Shown: piece after piece, positions 55,203 through 63,774 of the stretch
Layout: each line of letters begins with the position of its first letter
How positions within the stretch are numbered: the stretch's first letter is position 1
NCBI GenBank assembly: GCA_964506325.1
Contig: CAZDLO010000003.1
Span: forward strand, 1 to 64,000
DNA length: 64,000 nt
Direction: 5' to 3'
From: CAINVV01 sp964506325
Lineage (GTDB): Bacteria > Bacteroidota > Bacteroidia > Bacteroidales > Prolixibacteraceae
Program-made: the position numbers and the translations under genes
The notes under the pieces: generated by a model
The model's database searches: none
What the model was told of the DNA's origin: nothing
Seen by the model: only the letters and a program-made list of their open reading frames with translations

Positions 55203-56003
55203 ATGAATGAACTTTTTGATTTAACAGGGCAGGTCGCTCTGATTACCGGGGGAACTCATGGCATCGGAATGGCAATCGCCAAGGCCCTAGGTGCTGCCGG
55301 GGCGAAGATCTGTGTCAATGATTTGTCGGATGATAAACTTGCTGCCTGTAAGATCGAATATGCCTTGGCAGGCCTTGACGTTTTTACCCTTAATTTTGAT
55401 GTTACCAGTGAAGAGGCTGTCGACAAGGGTATTTCTGCCATTGAGAAGGAAGTCGGACCGGTTGATATCCTGGTTAACAATGCCGGAATTATCAAGCGTA
55501 TTCCAATTCTGAATATGGCTGTCAGCGACTTTAAACAAGTACTTGACATCGATTTGGTTGCCCCGCTTATTCTGGCCAAGCGAGTTGCACCTGGAATGAT
55601 TTCACGCCGTTCAGGTAAAATTATAAACATGTGCTCCATGATGAGCGTATACGGCCGTAATTCTGTGTCTGCCTATGCGGCTGCCAAAGGGGGACTGAAG
55701 CTTCTGACCGCCAACATGTGCTGCGAATGGGCTAAATACAATATTCAGATTAACGGTATCGGACCCGGTTATATTGCCACTTCACAGACAGCAGATATCC
55801 GTTTGAATGGCCATCCCTTCAACGACCTGGTCATGACACGAACACCTGCCGGCCGGTGGGGAGAGCCCGAAGATGTTGGCAACGCAGCGCTTTTCCTGGC
55901 CTCCCGGGCAAGCAATTTTGTCAACGGCCATGTGCTATATGTGGATGGAGGAATTTTAGCTAATTTCGGTTACGTCAAGGGCGAAAATGAATTGCCTGAA
56001 TAA
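55203..56003 (+). CDS. kduD: 2-dehydro-3-deoxy-D-gluconate 5-dehydrogenase (DKII reductase)
   Basis: An NAD(P)-dependent short-chain dehydrogenase that reduces 2,5-diketo-3-deoxygluconate to KDG. The protein has 266 residues. The Rossmann motif TGGTHGIG is at 15-22, NNAG at 92-95, and the catalytic Tyr158 and Lys162 in SAYAAAKGG, with Ser in NMCSMMSVYG just before. GPGYIATSQTADIR and NGHVLYVDGGIL fit the KduD branch. The assignment rests on SDR motifs plus its place directly after kduI and before kdgK; it lacks any signal peptide, as expected for a cytoplasmic enzyme. Confidence 0.94.
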   Translation: MNELFDLTGQVALITGGTHGIGMAIAKALGAAGAKICVNDLSDDKLAACKIEYALAGLDVFTLNFDVTSEEAVDKGISAIEKEVGPVDILVNNAGIIKRIPILNMAVSDFKQVLDIDLVAPLILAKRVAPGMISRRSGKIINMCSMMSVYGRNSVSAYAAAKGGLKLLTANMCCEWAKYNIQINGIGPGYIATSQTADIRLNGHPFNDLVMTRTPAGRWGEPEDVGNAALFLASRASNFVNGHVLYVDGGILANFGYVKGENELPE

Positions 56004-56041
56004 GCGGATCCGCGCCTTCTTATTATTAAATAATGCATTCA

Positions 56042-57076
56042 ATGGAAAAAGTTATCACATTTGGAGAGGTGATGCTTCGGCTTGCAACCCCGGGGTTCGA
56101 GCGGTTCGGACAATCCGGGAACCTCAGTGCAACATTCGGAGGCGGTGAGGCCAATGTTGCGGTATCCCTGGCAAATTTCGGAATACCTGTCCGGTTTATT
56201 ACCAGGTTGCCCGGGAATGAAATCGCCGATGCCTGTATTCGTGAGTTGAGGGGTTTTGGTATTGACACCTCCCTGGTTGCCAGGGGAGGGAGCCGAATGG
56301 GGATCTATTTTCTTGAATCCGGTGCTGTTAGCAGGGCCAGTAAGGTAATTTATGATCGAGCCGGTTCGTCCATCGCTGAAATAAAAACTGGAATGATAGA
56401 TTGGGACGAGGTGTTCAGGGGAGCAACCTGGTTTCACTGGACCGGCATAACTCCCGCCATTTCCCAGGGTGCTGCCGATGTGTGCCTGGAAGCTATTAAA
56501 GCCGCGAATCAGCGTGGCATTACCGTGTCAACCGATCTCAACTACCGAAAGAATCTCTGGAAATATGGAAGGGAAGCAACTGAAGTAATGCCCCTGCTCG
56601 CGGAAGGCTGCGATATTATCCTGGGTAACGAAGAAGATGCCGCTATGACCCTTAATATCCATCCTGACGGGGTGGATGTAAAGGCTGGTCACGTGGAGGC
56701 AGATGCATATTTGTCTGTGTCACAAAAAATCATGAAATCATTTCCCCGTTGTAAAAAAGTGATTACGACATTGCGGGGTTCGGTCAATGCCAACCATAAC
56801 TCCTGGAGCGGAGTGCTGTATGACGGAAAGAAACTGTACAAGGCCCCAACCTACCAGATCACCCATATTGTTGACCGCGTCGGCGGAGGGGATTCATTTA
56901 TGGGCGGGTTGATTTACGGACTTATCACTTACGGCGATGATCTGCAGTCGGCCCTGGATTTCGCTGTAGCAGCTTCCTGCCTTAAGCACACCATTTATGG
57001 CGACTACAACAGGGTATCTGTTTCTGAGGTAGAAAAACTGATGGGAGGGGATTCCTCCGGAAGGGTTTCAAGATAA
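56042..57076 (+). CDS. kdgK: 2-keto-3-deoxygluconate kinase
   Basis: The enzyme phosphorylates KDG to KDPG with ATP. From ATG 56042 it has 344 residues; ATG 56033 is an equally open start adding MHS. PfkB-family marks are ITFGEVMLRL at the start, FGGGEANVAVSLANFG (substrate loop), DLNYRKNLW, ITTLRGS, and the catalytic/anion-hole segment DRVGGGDSFMGGLIYG, where the Asp of GGGD is the base. It starts 38 bp after kduD and is followed by kdgA after 38 bp, so the three form one transcript. Confidence 0.95.
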   Translation: MEKVITFGEVMLRLATPGFERFGQSGNLSATFGGGEANVAVSLANFGIPVRFITRLPGNEIADACIRELRGFGIDTSLVARGGSRMGIYFLESGAVSRASKVIYDRAGSSIAEIKTGMIDWDEVFRGATWFHWTGITPAISQGAADVCLEAIKAANQRGITVSTDLNYRKNLWKYGREATEVMPLLAEGCDIILGNEEDAAMTLNIHPDGVDVKAGHVEADAYLSVSQKIMKSFPRCKKVITTLRGSVNANHNSWSGVLYDGKKLYKAPTYQITHIVDRVGGGDSFMGGLIYGLITYGDDLQSALDFAVAASCLKHTIYGDYNRVSVSEVEKLMGGDSSGRVSR

Positions 57077-57114
57077 ACCAATAGTTTTGAATTTAACATT
57101 TTCAATATTTCATC

Positions 57115-57789
57115 ATGGCTCGATTCAAAAGGTTGAATGTTCTGCAAACCCTGGTTGGAACTGGGATTGTTCCTCTTTATTATCACAAGGATGCCTCCGT
57201 TGTGAAGAATGTTGTCAGGGCCTGTTATGCCGGTGGCGCACGCGTTTTCGAGTTTACGAACCGGGGCGACTTTGCCCATGAGGTTTTTGCTGAAGTTAAC
57301 AAATGGTGTGCTGCCGAATGCCCGGAGATGATCATGGGCGTGGGATCTGTCGTGGATTCGTCAACTGCGGCACTTTACATACAGCTTGGTGCCAATTTTA
57401 TTGTTTCCCCAAGCCTCAACCCGGATATGGCAAAGGTATGCAACAGGAGAAAAATAGCATGGATGCCTGGCTGTGGAACCCTTTCCGAAATCAACCAGGC
57501 AGAAGAGCTTGGATGCGAGATAGTTAAGATTTTTCCAGGGAAAGAAGTCGGCGGTCCGGCCTTTGTGAAGGCTGTCCTTGCTCCCTGCCCCTGGACCAGC
57601 ATCATGCCTTCGGGTGGAGTATCTCCGGACAGGGAGAACCTGACAGCATGGTTTAGCGCTGGAGTTGCCTGTGTTGGACTTGGATCACAACTTACTCCTC
57701 CGGAAGTTATTTCAAATGGTGATTATGGATATATCGAACAAAAGGTTAGGGAGGCGATTGAGATTGTAACAGAGTTGAGAGGCCGTTAG
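57115..57789 (+). CDS. kdgA: KDPG aldolase
   Basis: The enzyme splits 2-keto-3-deoxy-6-phosphogluconate into pyruvate and glyceraldehyde-3-phosphate, finishing uronate breakdown. The protein has 224 residues. The Schiff-base Lys138 lies in EIVKIFPG, the catalytic-type Glu46 in VFEFTNR, and MPSGGVSPDRENL and VGLGSQLT form the phosphate-binding end. GTGIVPLYYHKD is the N-terminal strand usual in the Bacteroidota form, which may also act on 4-hydroxy-2-oxoglutarate. It is the last gene before a strong bidirectional terminator. Confidence 0.96.
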   Translation: MARFKRLNVLQTLVGTGIVPLYYHKDASVVKNVVRACYAGGARVFEFTNRGDFAHEVFAEVNKWCAAECPEMIMGVGSVVDSSTAALYIQLGANFIVSPSLNPDMAKVCNRRKIAWMPGCGTLSEINQAEELGCEIVKIFPGKEVGGPAFVKAVLAPCPWTSIMPSGGVSPDRENLTAWFSAGVACVGLGSQLTPPEVISNGDYGYIEQKVREAIEIVTELRGR

Positions 57790-57806
57790 GTTTGATGCAA
57801 CCACAT

Positions 57807-57863
57807 TAATTCGAACAAAGACCCTCAAGGTTGTGGTAACCTTGAGGGTCTTTGTTCGAATTA
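57807..57863. terminator. Bidirectional terminator: perfect 26-bp inverted repeat
   Basis: Arms 57807-57832 and 57838-57863 are exact reverse complements with a 5-base loop (GTGGT). The core is GACCCTCAAGGTT, and the outer part is AT-rich. It lies between the converging kdgA and DUF1097 genes and can stop transcripts from both sides. Confidence 0.85.
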
Positions 57864-57869
57864 TCATTA

Positions 57870-58400
57870 CTACTTATTTCCCGTTTTCAGCACCATCTTT
57901 TCATACATGCCTCTGAGTTGCACTGTAACAATTCCATAAATCATACCAATCGCACAATAGAGCAGGATCACGAGGGCAGAACTTCCCATTGTAGCGTTGG
58001 GAATATAGTTCATGAAGGCGAAGAATACAGCCGAAGAGACAAATAAAGCAGGCACAAAATCAAGCAAAGAATGGGCTCTTTCCATGGAACACATGGGTAT
58101 CACAACGATGAATACTGCCAGAGGGACAGCCCAGAAGCCGGTAGAACCCAAATATCCTGCAAGTTTGATGATTAAAACAGCAGAGATAATGCCCATTACA
58201 TAACCAAGAAATGTTCTCATACCTCCTTTTAAGGTGCATCCGGCCATGAAATACATGGCCCATGCCTGAAAAGTCACCCAGCCAAAACCCTTGTTGGCTG
58301 CAATAGGCAGAAGTGGACTGATTAATTGATCAAGTGCAACAAATGTGCATGCCAGAAAACCGATAAAAACCGGAATTACGATAAATTTTTTGAAATCCAT
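57870..58400 (-). CDS. DUF1097-type inner-membrane protein
   Basis: A hydrophobic protein of 176 residues with about five membrane helices: near 7-29 (IVIPVFIGFLACTFVAL), 42-60, 63-85 (GYVMGIISAVLIIKLAGYL), 89-105 (FWAVPLAVFIVVIPMC) and 115-165. Wording such as WAMYFMAGCTLKGG, RTFLGYVMG and the overall layout fit DUF1097. It is transcribed toward kdgA and divergently from kdgF (163 bp apart). No recognisable uronate permease occurs elsewhere in the window, so a transport role for unsaturated uronates is conceivable but unproven. Confidence 0.65.
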   Translation of the reverse strand: MDFKKFIVIPVFIGFLACTFVALDQLISPLLPIAANKGFGWVTFQAWAMYFMAGCTLKGGMRTFLGYVMGIISAVLIIKLAGYLGSTGFWAVPLAVFIVVIPMCSMERAHSLLDFVPALFVSSAVFFAFMNYIPNATMGSSALVILLYCAIGMIYGIVTVQLRGMYEKMVLKTGNK

Positions 58401-58563
58401 AAGTTTAGATGTTTTGGAGTGAAGTTAAATACTTATTAGTTGGTCTGTCAGGAACAAAAAGAATCATTTTTTTTGATGTTTCCTAACGTATCTGCCATGA
58501 AATTTGTACGTGAATTTTTTTTTGCCTCAATTTGTGTTTTGAATACATCCGAAAATAGAACCT

Positions 58564-58896
58564 ATGGAAAGTAAATTCTTTATTCTCAACAGCAATACTC
58601 CCGTTACTGACCTTGGAGAAGGTGTTTCCCGCCAGGTACTGGGTTACAACAGTCAGTTGATGACAGTGAAAGTTAATTTCAAAAAAGGCGCCATTGGGAC
58701 CTTGCATGCTCATGCGCATTCTCAGACCTCCTATTGTGCATCTGGTAAGTTTGAATTCCAGGTGGGAGACGAGTTGCAGATATTACTTCCCGGAGATGGT
58801 GTTTATATACCCTCCGGAATACTTCATGGTGTGGTTTGCCTCGAAGAAGGAATTCTTCTCGATAGTTTTAATCCGGCAAGGAAAGATTTCCTCTGA
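58564..58896 (+). CDS. kdgF: KdgF-like cupin converting unsaturated uronates
   Basis: A small cytoplasmic cupin of 110 residues. KdgF opens 4,5-unsaturated galacturonate or mannuronate to the linear 5-keto form used by KduI or DKI reductases. Motifs fit well: DLGEGVSRQVLG, MTVKVNFKKGAIGTLHAH, then His48-x-His50-x-His52-x-Gln54 (metal ligands His/His/Gln) and SGKFEFQVG, PGDGVYIPSGILHGV with the fourth ligand His88, and the family end FNPARKDFL. It is separated from kduI-kdgA only by the DUF1097 gene, which strongly supports the role. Confidence 0.88.
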   Translation: MESKFFILNSNTPVTDLGEGVSRQVLGYNSQLMTVKVNFKKGAIGTLHAHAHSQTSYCASGKFEFQVGDELQILLPGDGVYIPSGILHGVVCLEEGILLDSFNPARKDFL

Positions 58897-59208
58897 GCAT
58901 CTTTTTATTTTATCAGAATTATGATCAGGAGGAGTTTAGAGTCCCTTCCCGGGATGGATAAGAATGACTTAACCCTAAAGCTAAAACAGACTTTTTCTCC
59001 AATCAATCATTATGTTAATTATTGATATTCAGATTATTGTGCTTTAAAAGAATATTCTCCGGGCGACTGTTTTTTTTTAATTTCAGGGGTTACCTAATTG
59101 TCTGTTCCGAGATAAACAGGTGGATTCAGGAGTGCGGAATTTGATCTAATTCTGCAAATCTTAATCTGAAATCTTTACATGTTTTCTTATTTTTTTAACC
59201 TGACGAAC

Positions 59209-60624
59209 ATGACAACCTACCGTATTCCCGGAATCTATCAGGAAGAAATACTGAGTATTCCCCCATCAGTCGAAGAAGTTGAAACTGCTATTCCTTCTTT
59301 TGTTGGTTACACCTCAAAGGCTGTTAGAAAAGATGACAATGATCTCTTGATGGTGCCCGTCAAGGTCGGGTCAATGCGTGAATTCGAATCCTTCTTTGGG
59401 TTTCCTTATGAAAATGAAATCAGATTGACAATTTCTTCAGATAGGTCAAATGGATTCACAATCAATGAAATAAATGAAAAAGCGTTGAAGTATTTGCTTT
59501 ATTACGCCGTGAAGATCTATTTTGAGAACGGAGGTGGATCCTGTTATATTGTTTCAGTGGGCTTTTTTTCGAATCCACAGATTGTGTTGTTGAAAGGCAG
59601 TTATGGCTCCGGATGTCTGGGATTGCTGGATGGATTAAACAAGGTGGCTGAAGTTCCGGATGTGACACTGATTGTAATTCCTGAAGCAGTCCATCTGTCT
59701 GCCGGAGATTATTCTGTTTTAATGCAGTCTGTTTTGTTGCAATGCAGTTCTCTTGGAAACCGCTTCGCCATCCTGGACCTATATGAAGGCAATAGCCCCA
59801 GCCCGGATTTAAAGCTTAACAGGTCGCTGTTTGGCAACAAATTCCTGAGTTATGGAAGTGCCTATTATCCATTTCTCAGGACCAAAATGACTCAATTCGT
59901 CAGCCCTGACTGTCACAACGTTTCCATCGAATATGGAGGTGAAGTTGTGCAACTTGGATTTCTGAGGGCGAAAAATTCCCTTTTGTACAAATTCGTAAGG
60001 AGAGTGTTGAATAGCAGGTTTGTGGTTCTTCCACCTTCAGGAGCTGTCGCAGGGGTCTATGTCACTACAGACAAAAACAGGGGGCCCTGGAAATCTCCGG
60101 CAAACATCGCACTAAAAGGTGTCGTCGAGCCAGTTTTGGCAATTGATAATCAGTTGTATGATTTGTTTAATGCAGGGACGGAGCCAGGAAAATCCATCAA
60201 CAATATAAGGTCATTTCCAGGCAAGGGAATCCTTGTGCTGGGATCAAGAACATTGGCTTCAAATGACCACGAGGGTAAGTATATCCCTGTCAGCAGGTTT
60301 ATTATCATGGTGAAGGAGACGCTCAAAAGATCTACAAGCTGGGTTGTTTTTGAACCCAATGATGCTGTTACCTGGACCAAAATACGTACGATAATAGAAA
60401 ATTACCTCATTCAGAAATGGCAGGAGGGAGCATTGGCAGGAGTCAGTCAGCAATCTTCTTTTTATGTGAGATGCGGTCTTGGTGAAACCATGACCGACCA
60501 GGATATCGTTACAGGCAAAACCAATATTGAAGTAGGTCTGGCAATGCTCCGTCCTTCTGAATTCACCGTATTTTCCTATTCACACCAATCCAGGGCAGCT
60601 GCAACTTCGTTGCAAATTGCCTGA
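59209..60624 (+). CDS. Orphan contractile-tail sheath protein (phage/eCIS type)
   Basis: A protein of 471 residues from ATG 59209 without a signal peptide. It starts YRIPGIYQEEI..PPSVEEVETAIPSFVGYT, the usual N-terminus of myophage and extracellular-contractile-injection-system sheaths (TPGVYveEi...pS...v.TaipaFiGyT). Later marks are GPWKSPANIALKGV, LFNAG....INNIRSFPGKGILVLGSRTL, NDHEGKYIPVSRFI, and the C-terminal domain WVVFEPNDAVTWTKIRTIIENYL, QEGALAGVSQQSSFYVRC and RPSEFTVFSY. All sheath subdomains appear present and the frame is intact. No tube, baseplate, spike, AAA ATPase or capsid gene accompanies it; neighbours are kdgF and a DUF2339-like gene. Its role here is unknown. Confidence 0.85.
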   Translation: MTTYRIPGIYQEEILSIPPSVEEVETAIPSFVGYTSKAVRKDDNDLLMVPVKVGSMREFESFFGFPYENEIRLTISSDRSNGFTINEINEKALKYLLYYAVKIYFENGGGSCYIVSVGFFSNPQIVLLKGSYGSGCLGLLDGLNKVAEVPDVTLIVIPEAVHLSAGDYSVLMQSVLLQCSSLGNRFAILDLYEGNSPSPDLKLNRSLFGNKFLSYGSAYYPFLRTKMTQFVSPDCHNVSIEYGGEVVQLGFLRAKNSLLYKFVRRVLNSRFVVLPPSGAVAGVYVTTDKNRGPWKSPANIALKGVVEPVLAIDNQLYDLFNAGTEPGKSINNIRSFPGKGILVLGSRTLASNDHEGKYIPVSRFIIMVKETLKRSTSWVVFEPNDAVTWTKIRTIIENYLIQKWQEGALAGVSQQSSFYVRCGLGETMTDQDIVTGKTNIEVGLAMLRPSEFTVFSYSHQSRAAATSLQIA

Positions 60625-60676
60625 TCCTTTTGACAGGCTTTTCAATTTGGACTGCCTGAAGGATGATTTTCTGAAA

Positions 60677-60735
60677 GGCATAAAAATAGCCGGGTTCTGA
60701 TGAGCTTACTCTCAGAACCCGGCTATTTTTATGCC
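60677..60735. terminator. Bidirectional terminator: perfect 24-bp inverted repeat
   Basis: Arms 60677-60700 and 60712-60735 are exact reverse complements with an 11-base loop. The stem core is AGCCGGGTTCTGA flanked by A5 on one side and T5 on the other, so it works as an intrinsic terminator in both directions. It separates the converging sheath and DUF2339-like genes. Confidence 0.9.
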
Positions 60736-60750
60736 ACTAATCTTCTGTAA

Positions 60751-62415
60751 TTATTCGTTAGCCGGTGTTGCCGGTTTTTCCTCCGGCTTGTTGCTTTTTA
60801 TTTTCCTGGTGTAATAGAAGGAAACTCCAAGTATCGTTAGCCCAACGAAAATAAAGGCAATGATCCTGTATCCGACTCCCATTTTAGAGATGTCAAACAT
60901 AAAGAGGTTGACTACTGCAGCAACCAGTGTCAGAAAGGCAAGCCACCTGTATTTGACATTTTTAAGGATGACGCTCATAATCATGTATGCAACAGCTGCC
61001 AAACCCCATGAAATGGTTACATAGTCTTTGCTCACTGCATTGTAAAGGGTATAGAGCATGATAAAGAATGTGATGACCAGGTAAAAATTCCGTATGGAAT
61101 CAGTCTTCAGGTCAAGCCTGTTCTGTTGCCAGTTCAGTATCCTTGCAGAAGCGATCGCGATGAAAGTAAACGAAAAGTTGTAGGTGTCTATTGAAGGCGA
61201 TGTAATAAGGTAAGCCAGCAGAATTACAATGTACAGCATTGTGTTCATAAGTACTATGAGATTGGATCTGAACCATATGGCAATGGCTAGTACCACGAGG
61301 CTCTGCCATGCCAGGAAGATGAATGATCCGGGGAGGTCTGAATAACCGTAAACGGAGATGCTTAAGGCCATAAAACCGAAGTTGACATAGAAAAAGGAAT
61401 CAAAGCGGCTTGTAATCCGGTAGTTCAGGATAATGGCATAACCCAGGCAGAGGATAGAAATGGCCAGGAAGATCCAGATATAGCTTTTGCTGTAAAAAGT
61501 TAACACATTTAATATCAAAAGAACAGAAAAGGCCAGGCTGTTCAGTATGACAGCAGAATTGCTGACCTCCGGCCCGATTTTCCCCATTTGCTTTAAAAAT
61601 GGGGCCATGGAATAAATTATGCCATAAAGGATAAGGAATACCAGGTTGTTTTGAGGATTTGTAACAGCAATCATGGGATGTCCCATTAAGGGATTTCCGA
61701 TCAGCCAGAGAATATGCCCTGAATATACCACCAGGATTGACAGGATAAGCATGGTATCCCACCGGTTTTTGTACAGCAGGAAAATGACTGCACAGGTGGC
61801 TAGGACAAACAGCGATAGAGTGACCTGGGTTTGATCGGCAAAAATGGCGGTCATGATAAGCAGGAGATAGGCAATAAATCCCATCAGCTGGGATTTGGCG
61901 AGATCTGCCCGGTAAAAGAGAAATGCCACAGATGCCAGCACAATGATTACAACCGGCCATTTACTGGCGAATACAGGATTTTCTGTAAAGAAATGTAGTC
62001 GCATCAGCGTGTAAAACAACAGCAGATGAGCACTTATGGTGAACATGAATGCCATGTAGCTCAGTGTTTTGCTCAAAAATTTTGACAATATAAATGTAAG
62101 GATCGTTGAAGCTATACCTAAGGCAAATGCTGCAACACCGCCAAAGGAGTTGTTGATAAATGACATGGTGAATATCATTCCAAGCAGTAAAACTGCACTG
62201 CCAATCCAGGCAAGCCCGTGTTCGAAGACTTTGGATTCGGAAAGAGGATTCGTGAATTCTTCCTCCTTTGCACCGGCATCCGGATGAGCCATGGAACCGG
62301 CATACTGTGATGCCCTCGCCCCCTGGCTGAGCAGGGTTTCCATCCTGCTGATTCTCTCTTCAAAAGAGTTGAGACGTTCTGTCATCTCCTTCTGCGTCAT
62401 TTTAAGTTCAGCCAT
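60751..62415 (-). CDS. Polytopic membrane protein, DUF2339-like
   Basis: A protein of 554 residues. The first 30 residues form a coiled coil (EMTERLNSFEERISRMETLL), followed by a low-complexity linker to about 70 and then some 14-16 membrane helices (for example WIGSAVLLLGMIFTMSF, YLLLIMTAIFA, IFLAISILCLGYAIIL, IIAFIFVGLTILGVSFYY). The tail is charged (KIKSNKPEEKPATPANE). This layout, coiled coil plus many helices, is that of DUF2339 proteins, whose function is unknown. It is on the same strand as the NrfD gene (162-bp gap), but a functional link is not evident. Confidence 0.6.
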   Translation of the reverse strand: MAELKMTQKEMTERLNSFEERISRMETLLSQGARASQYAGSMAHPDAGAKEEEFTNPLSESKVFEHGLAWIGSAVLLLGMIFTMSFINNSFGGVAAFALGIASTILTFILSKFLSKTLSYMAFMFTISAHLLLFYTLMRLHFFTENPVFASKWPVVIIVLASVAFLFYRADLAKSQLMGFIAYLLLIMTAIFADQTQVTLSLFVLATCAVIFLLYKNRWDTMLILSILVVYSGHILWLIGNPLMGHPMIAVTNPQNNLVFLILYGIIYSMAPFLKQMGKIGPEVSNSAVILNSLAFSVLLILNVLTFYSKSYIWIFLAISILCLGYAIILNYRITSRFDSFFYVNFGFMALSISVYGYSDLPGSFIFLAWQSLVVLAIAIWFRSNLIVLMNTMLYIVILLAYLITSPSIDTYNFSFTFIAIASARILNWQQNRLDLKTDSIRNFYLVITFFIMLYTLYNAVSKDYVTISWGLAAVAYMIMSVILKNVKYRWLAFLTLVAAVVNLFMFDISKMGVGYRIIAFIFVGLTILGVSFYYTRKIKSNKPEEKPATPANE

Positions 62416-62576
62416 GATTTTTACTTATAATGTTAAACAACAATGATTGGTAAAATAATGGGCATTAACGAATGTTCTGAGCCAGTGTGGTCAAAATACC
62501 ATTTATGTGGCATGAAGTGTGTTTCACCACTATTCTGCCTCGTAAAAGCTTGAACAGTAGGATTATGTCGCATTTT

Positions 62577-63773
62577 TTAATGTTCAACAGTGGTTTTTTT
62601 CCAGGGGGGGAAAAGCCAAAGAAGAAAGGCAAGTATAAAGAAAGGTACAACCAGCCAAATGCTTGCCATCAGGAATCCTTCCGGACCAATCAGTGAAAGC
62701 TTGAAACTGGTGAACCCCAGGAAGCTTTTGGAGAAAAGTTGTCCGCCTATCACCACATTCCATCGCATGAAGAAAATGCCAATAAGCACCAGTATGCCGA
62801 TTACCAGGTAAAGCACCTTCCTGAGATTCTCTGCAGGTTTGTAAAACTGCAGGATTCCCAGCGTTATGAGAGGAAGAAGCATACCAACTCCCACCTGAAT
62901 TATCAGCAACGTAAAATTGAGGTGTCCGGATATCAGCAGTGAAATAATTTCGAAGGACTCTTCAGCCTCATAAAAACGATGGATCTGGTCGAGCGATTCC
63001 ATCGTGAAATCGATGATGATAATGTAAAACAGGTACTTGGCAATAGTGTCGAGACACAACATGTCAATTTTCTGTTTGCGGATGTAATTGATGACAATGA
63101 ATAGCACCATCACCAGGGCGATACCTGAAACCATTGCGGAGAAAAGGAAAATAATGGGCATCATTACAGTTGACCACCATGGATTGGCTTTGATCGAACC
63201 GAAGATAAATCCTACATATCCATGAAGTAAAAAGGCGGAAGGGATACCAATAACAGTTACGATATATCCCAGTTTCTCGTCAAGTTTTACTGATTTTGGA
63301 GAAATGTCATCGCTGCCAAGGGCCAGAGCCTTGTACATCCATTTTTTTATACCGGAGGATTCACGGGCCCAGATTACGAGGTCGTACCGGTAATCGAACC
63401 AGATTTCGAGCAATAATACAATCATCAGATACCACAGGTACACAAACCCGAAAATGGCCATGGCAGAGGTGAGATGGGGTGTTATCATGATCTCCCAGGC
63501 CCTTAGTGGCTGTCCGAGGTGAAACACCAGCGGCATTGTCGCTACAAGTAAAAATGCAAATGATGTCAGCAGGGCAATCACATAGGTGGGCTTTAATGAC
63601 TTGACATTAAAAACCCGCTCCAATGATGCCAGGATAAAAGCCCCGGCTACCAGTCCGGTTATGAAAGGATACAATACAATAAGGACTGACCAGCTTAGCT
63701 CAATTTCATTCGGGTAGATAAATCCGTCTACCTTGGAAAGGGCCTGATACAAATGTTCATATTCCGGGTTCAT
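62577..63773 (-). CDS. NrfD/PsrC-type membrane subunit of a respiratory oxidoreductase
   Basis: An integral membrane protein of 398 residues with about nine or ten helices. The NrfD family look is clear: ELSWSVLIVLYPFITGLVAGAFILASL, FHLGQPLRAWEIM, TSAMAIFGFVYLWYLM and GIPSAFLLHGYVGFIFGSI. Such subunits oxidise or reduce menaquinone and pass electrons to an iron-sulfur subunit, which here is encoded immediately upstream on the same strand with a 1-bp gap. The large H-KWG..SL-type loop residues cannot be assigned precisely. The catalytic subunit (for example a molybdopterin enzyme) would lie beyond the window, so the substrate is unknown. Confidence 0.85.
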   Translation of the reverse strand: MNPEYEHLYQALSKVDGFIYPNEIELSWSVLIVLYPFITGLVAGAFILASLERVFNVKSLKPTYVIALLTSFAFLLVATMPLVFHLGQPLRAWEIMITPHLTSAMAIFGFVYLWYLMIVLLLEIWFDYRYDLVIWARESSGIKKWMYKALALGSDDISPKSVKLDEKLGYIVTVIGIPSAFLLHGYVGFIFGSIKANPWWSTVMMPIIFLFSAMVSGIALVMVLFIVINYIRKQKIDMLCLDTIAKYLFYIIIIDFTMESLDQIHRFYEAEESFEIISLLISGHLNFTLLIIQVGVGMLLPLITLGILQFYKPAENLRKVLYLVIGILVLIGIFFMRWNVVIGGQLFSKSFLGFTSFKLSLIGPEGFLMASIWLVVPFFILAFLLWLFPPWKKTTVEH

Positions 63774-63774
63774 A

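Noticed and set aside
58921..59025. 34-codon plus-strand frame between kdgF and the sheath gene
   Set aside because: It is polar with no signal, helix or family pattern; chance frames of this size are expected in such a gap.
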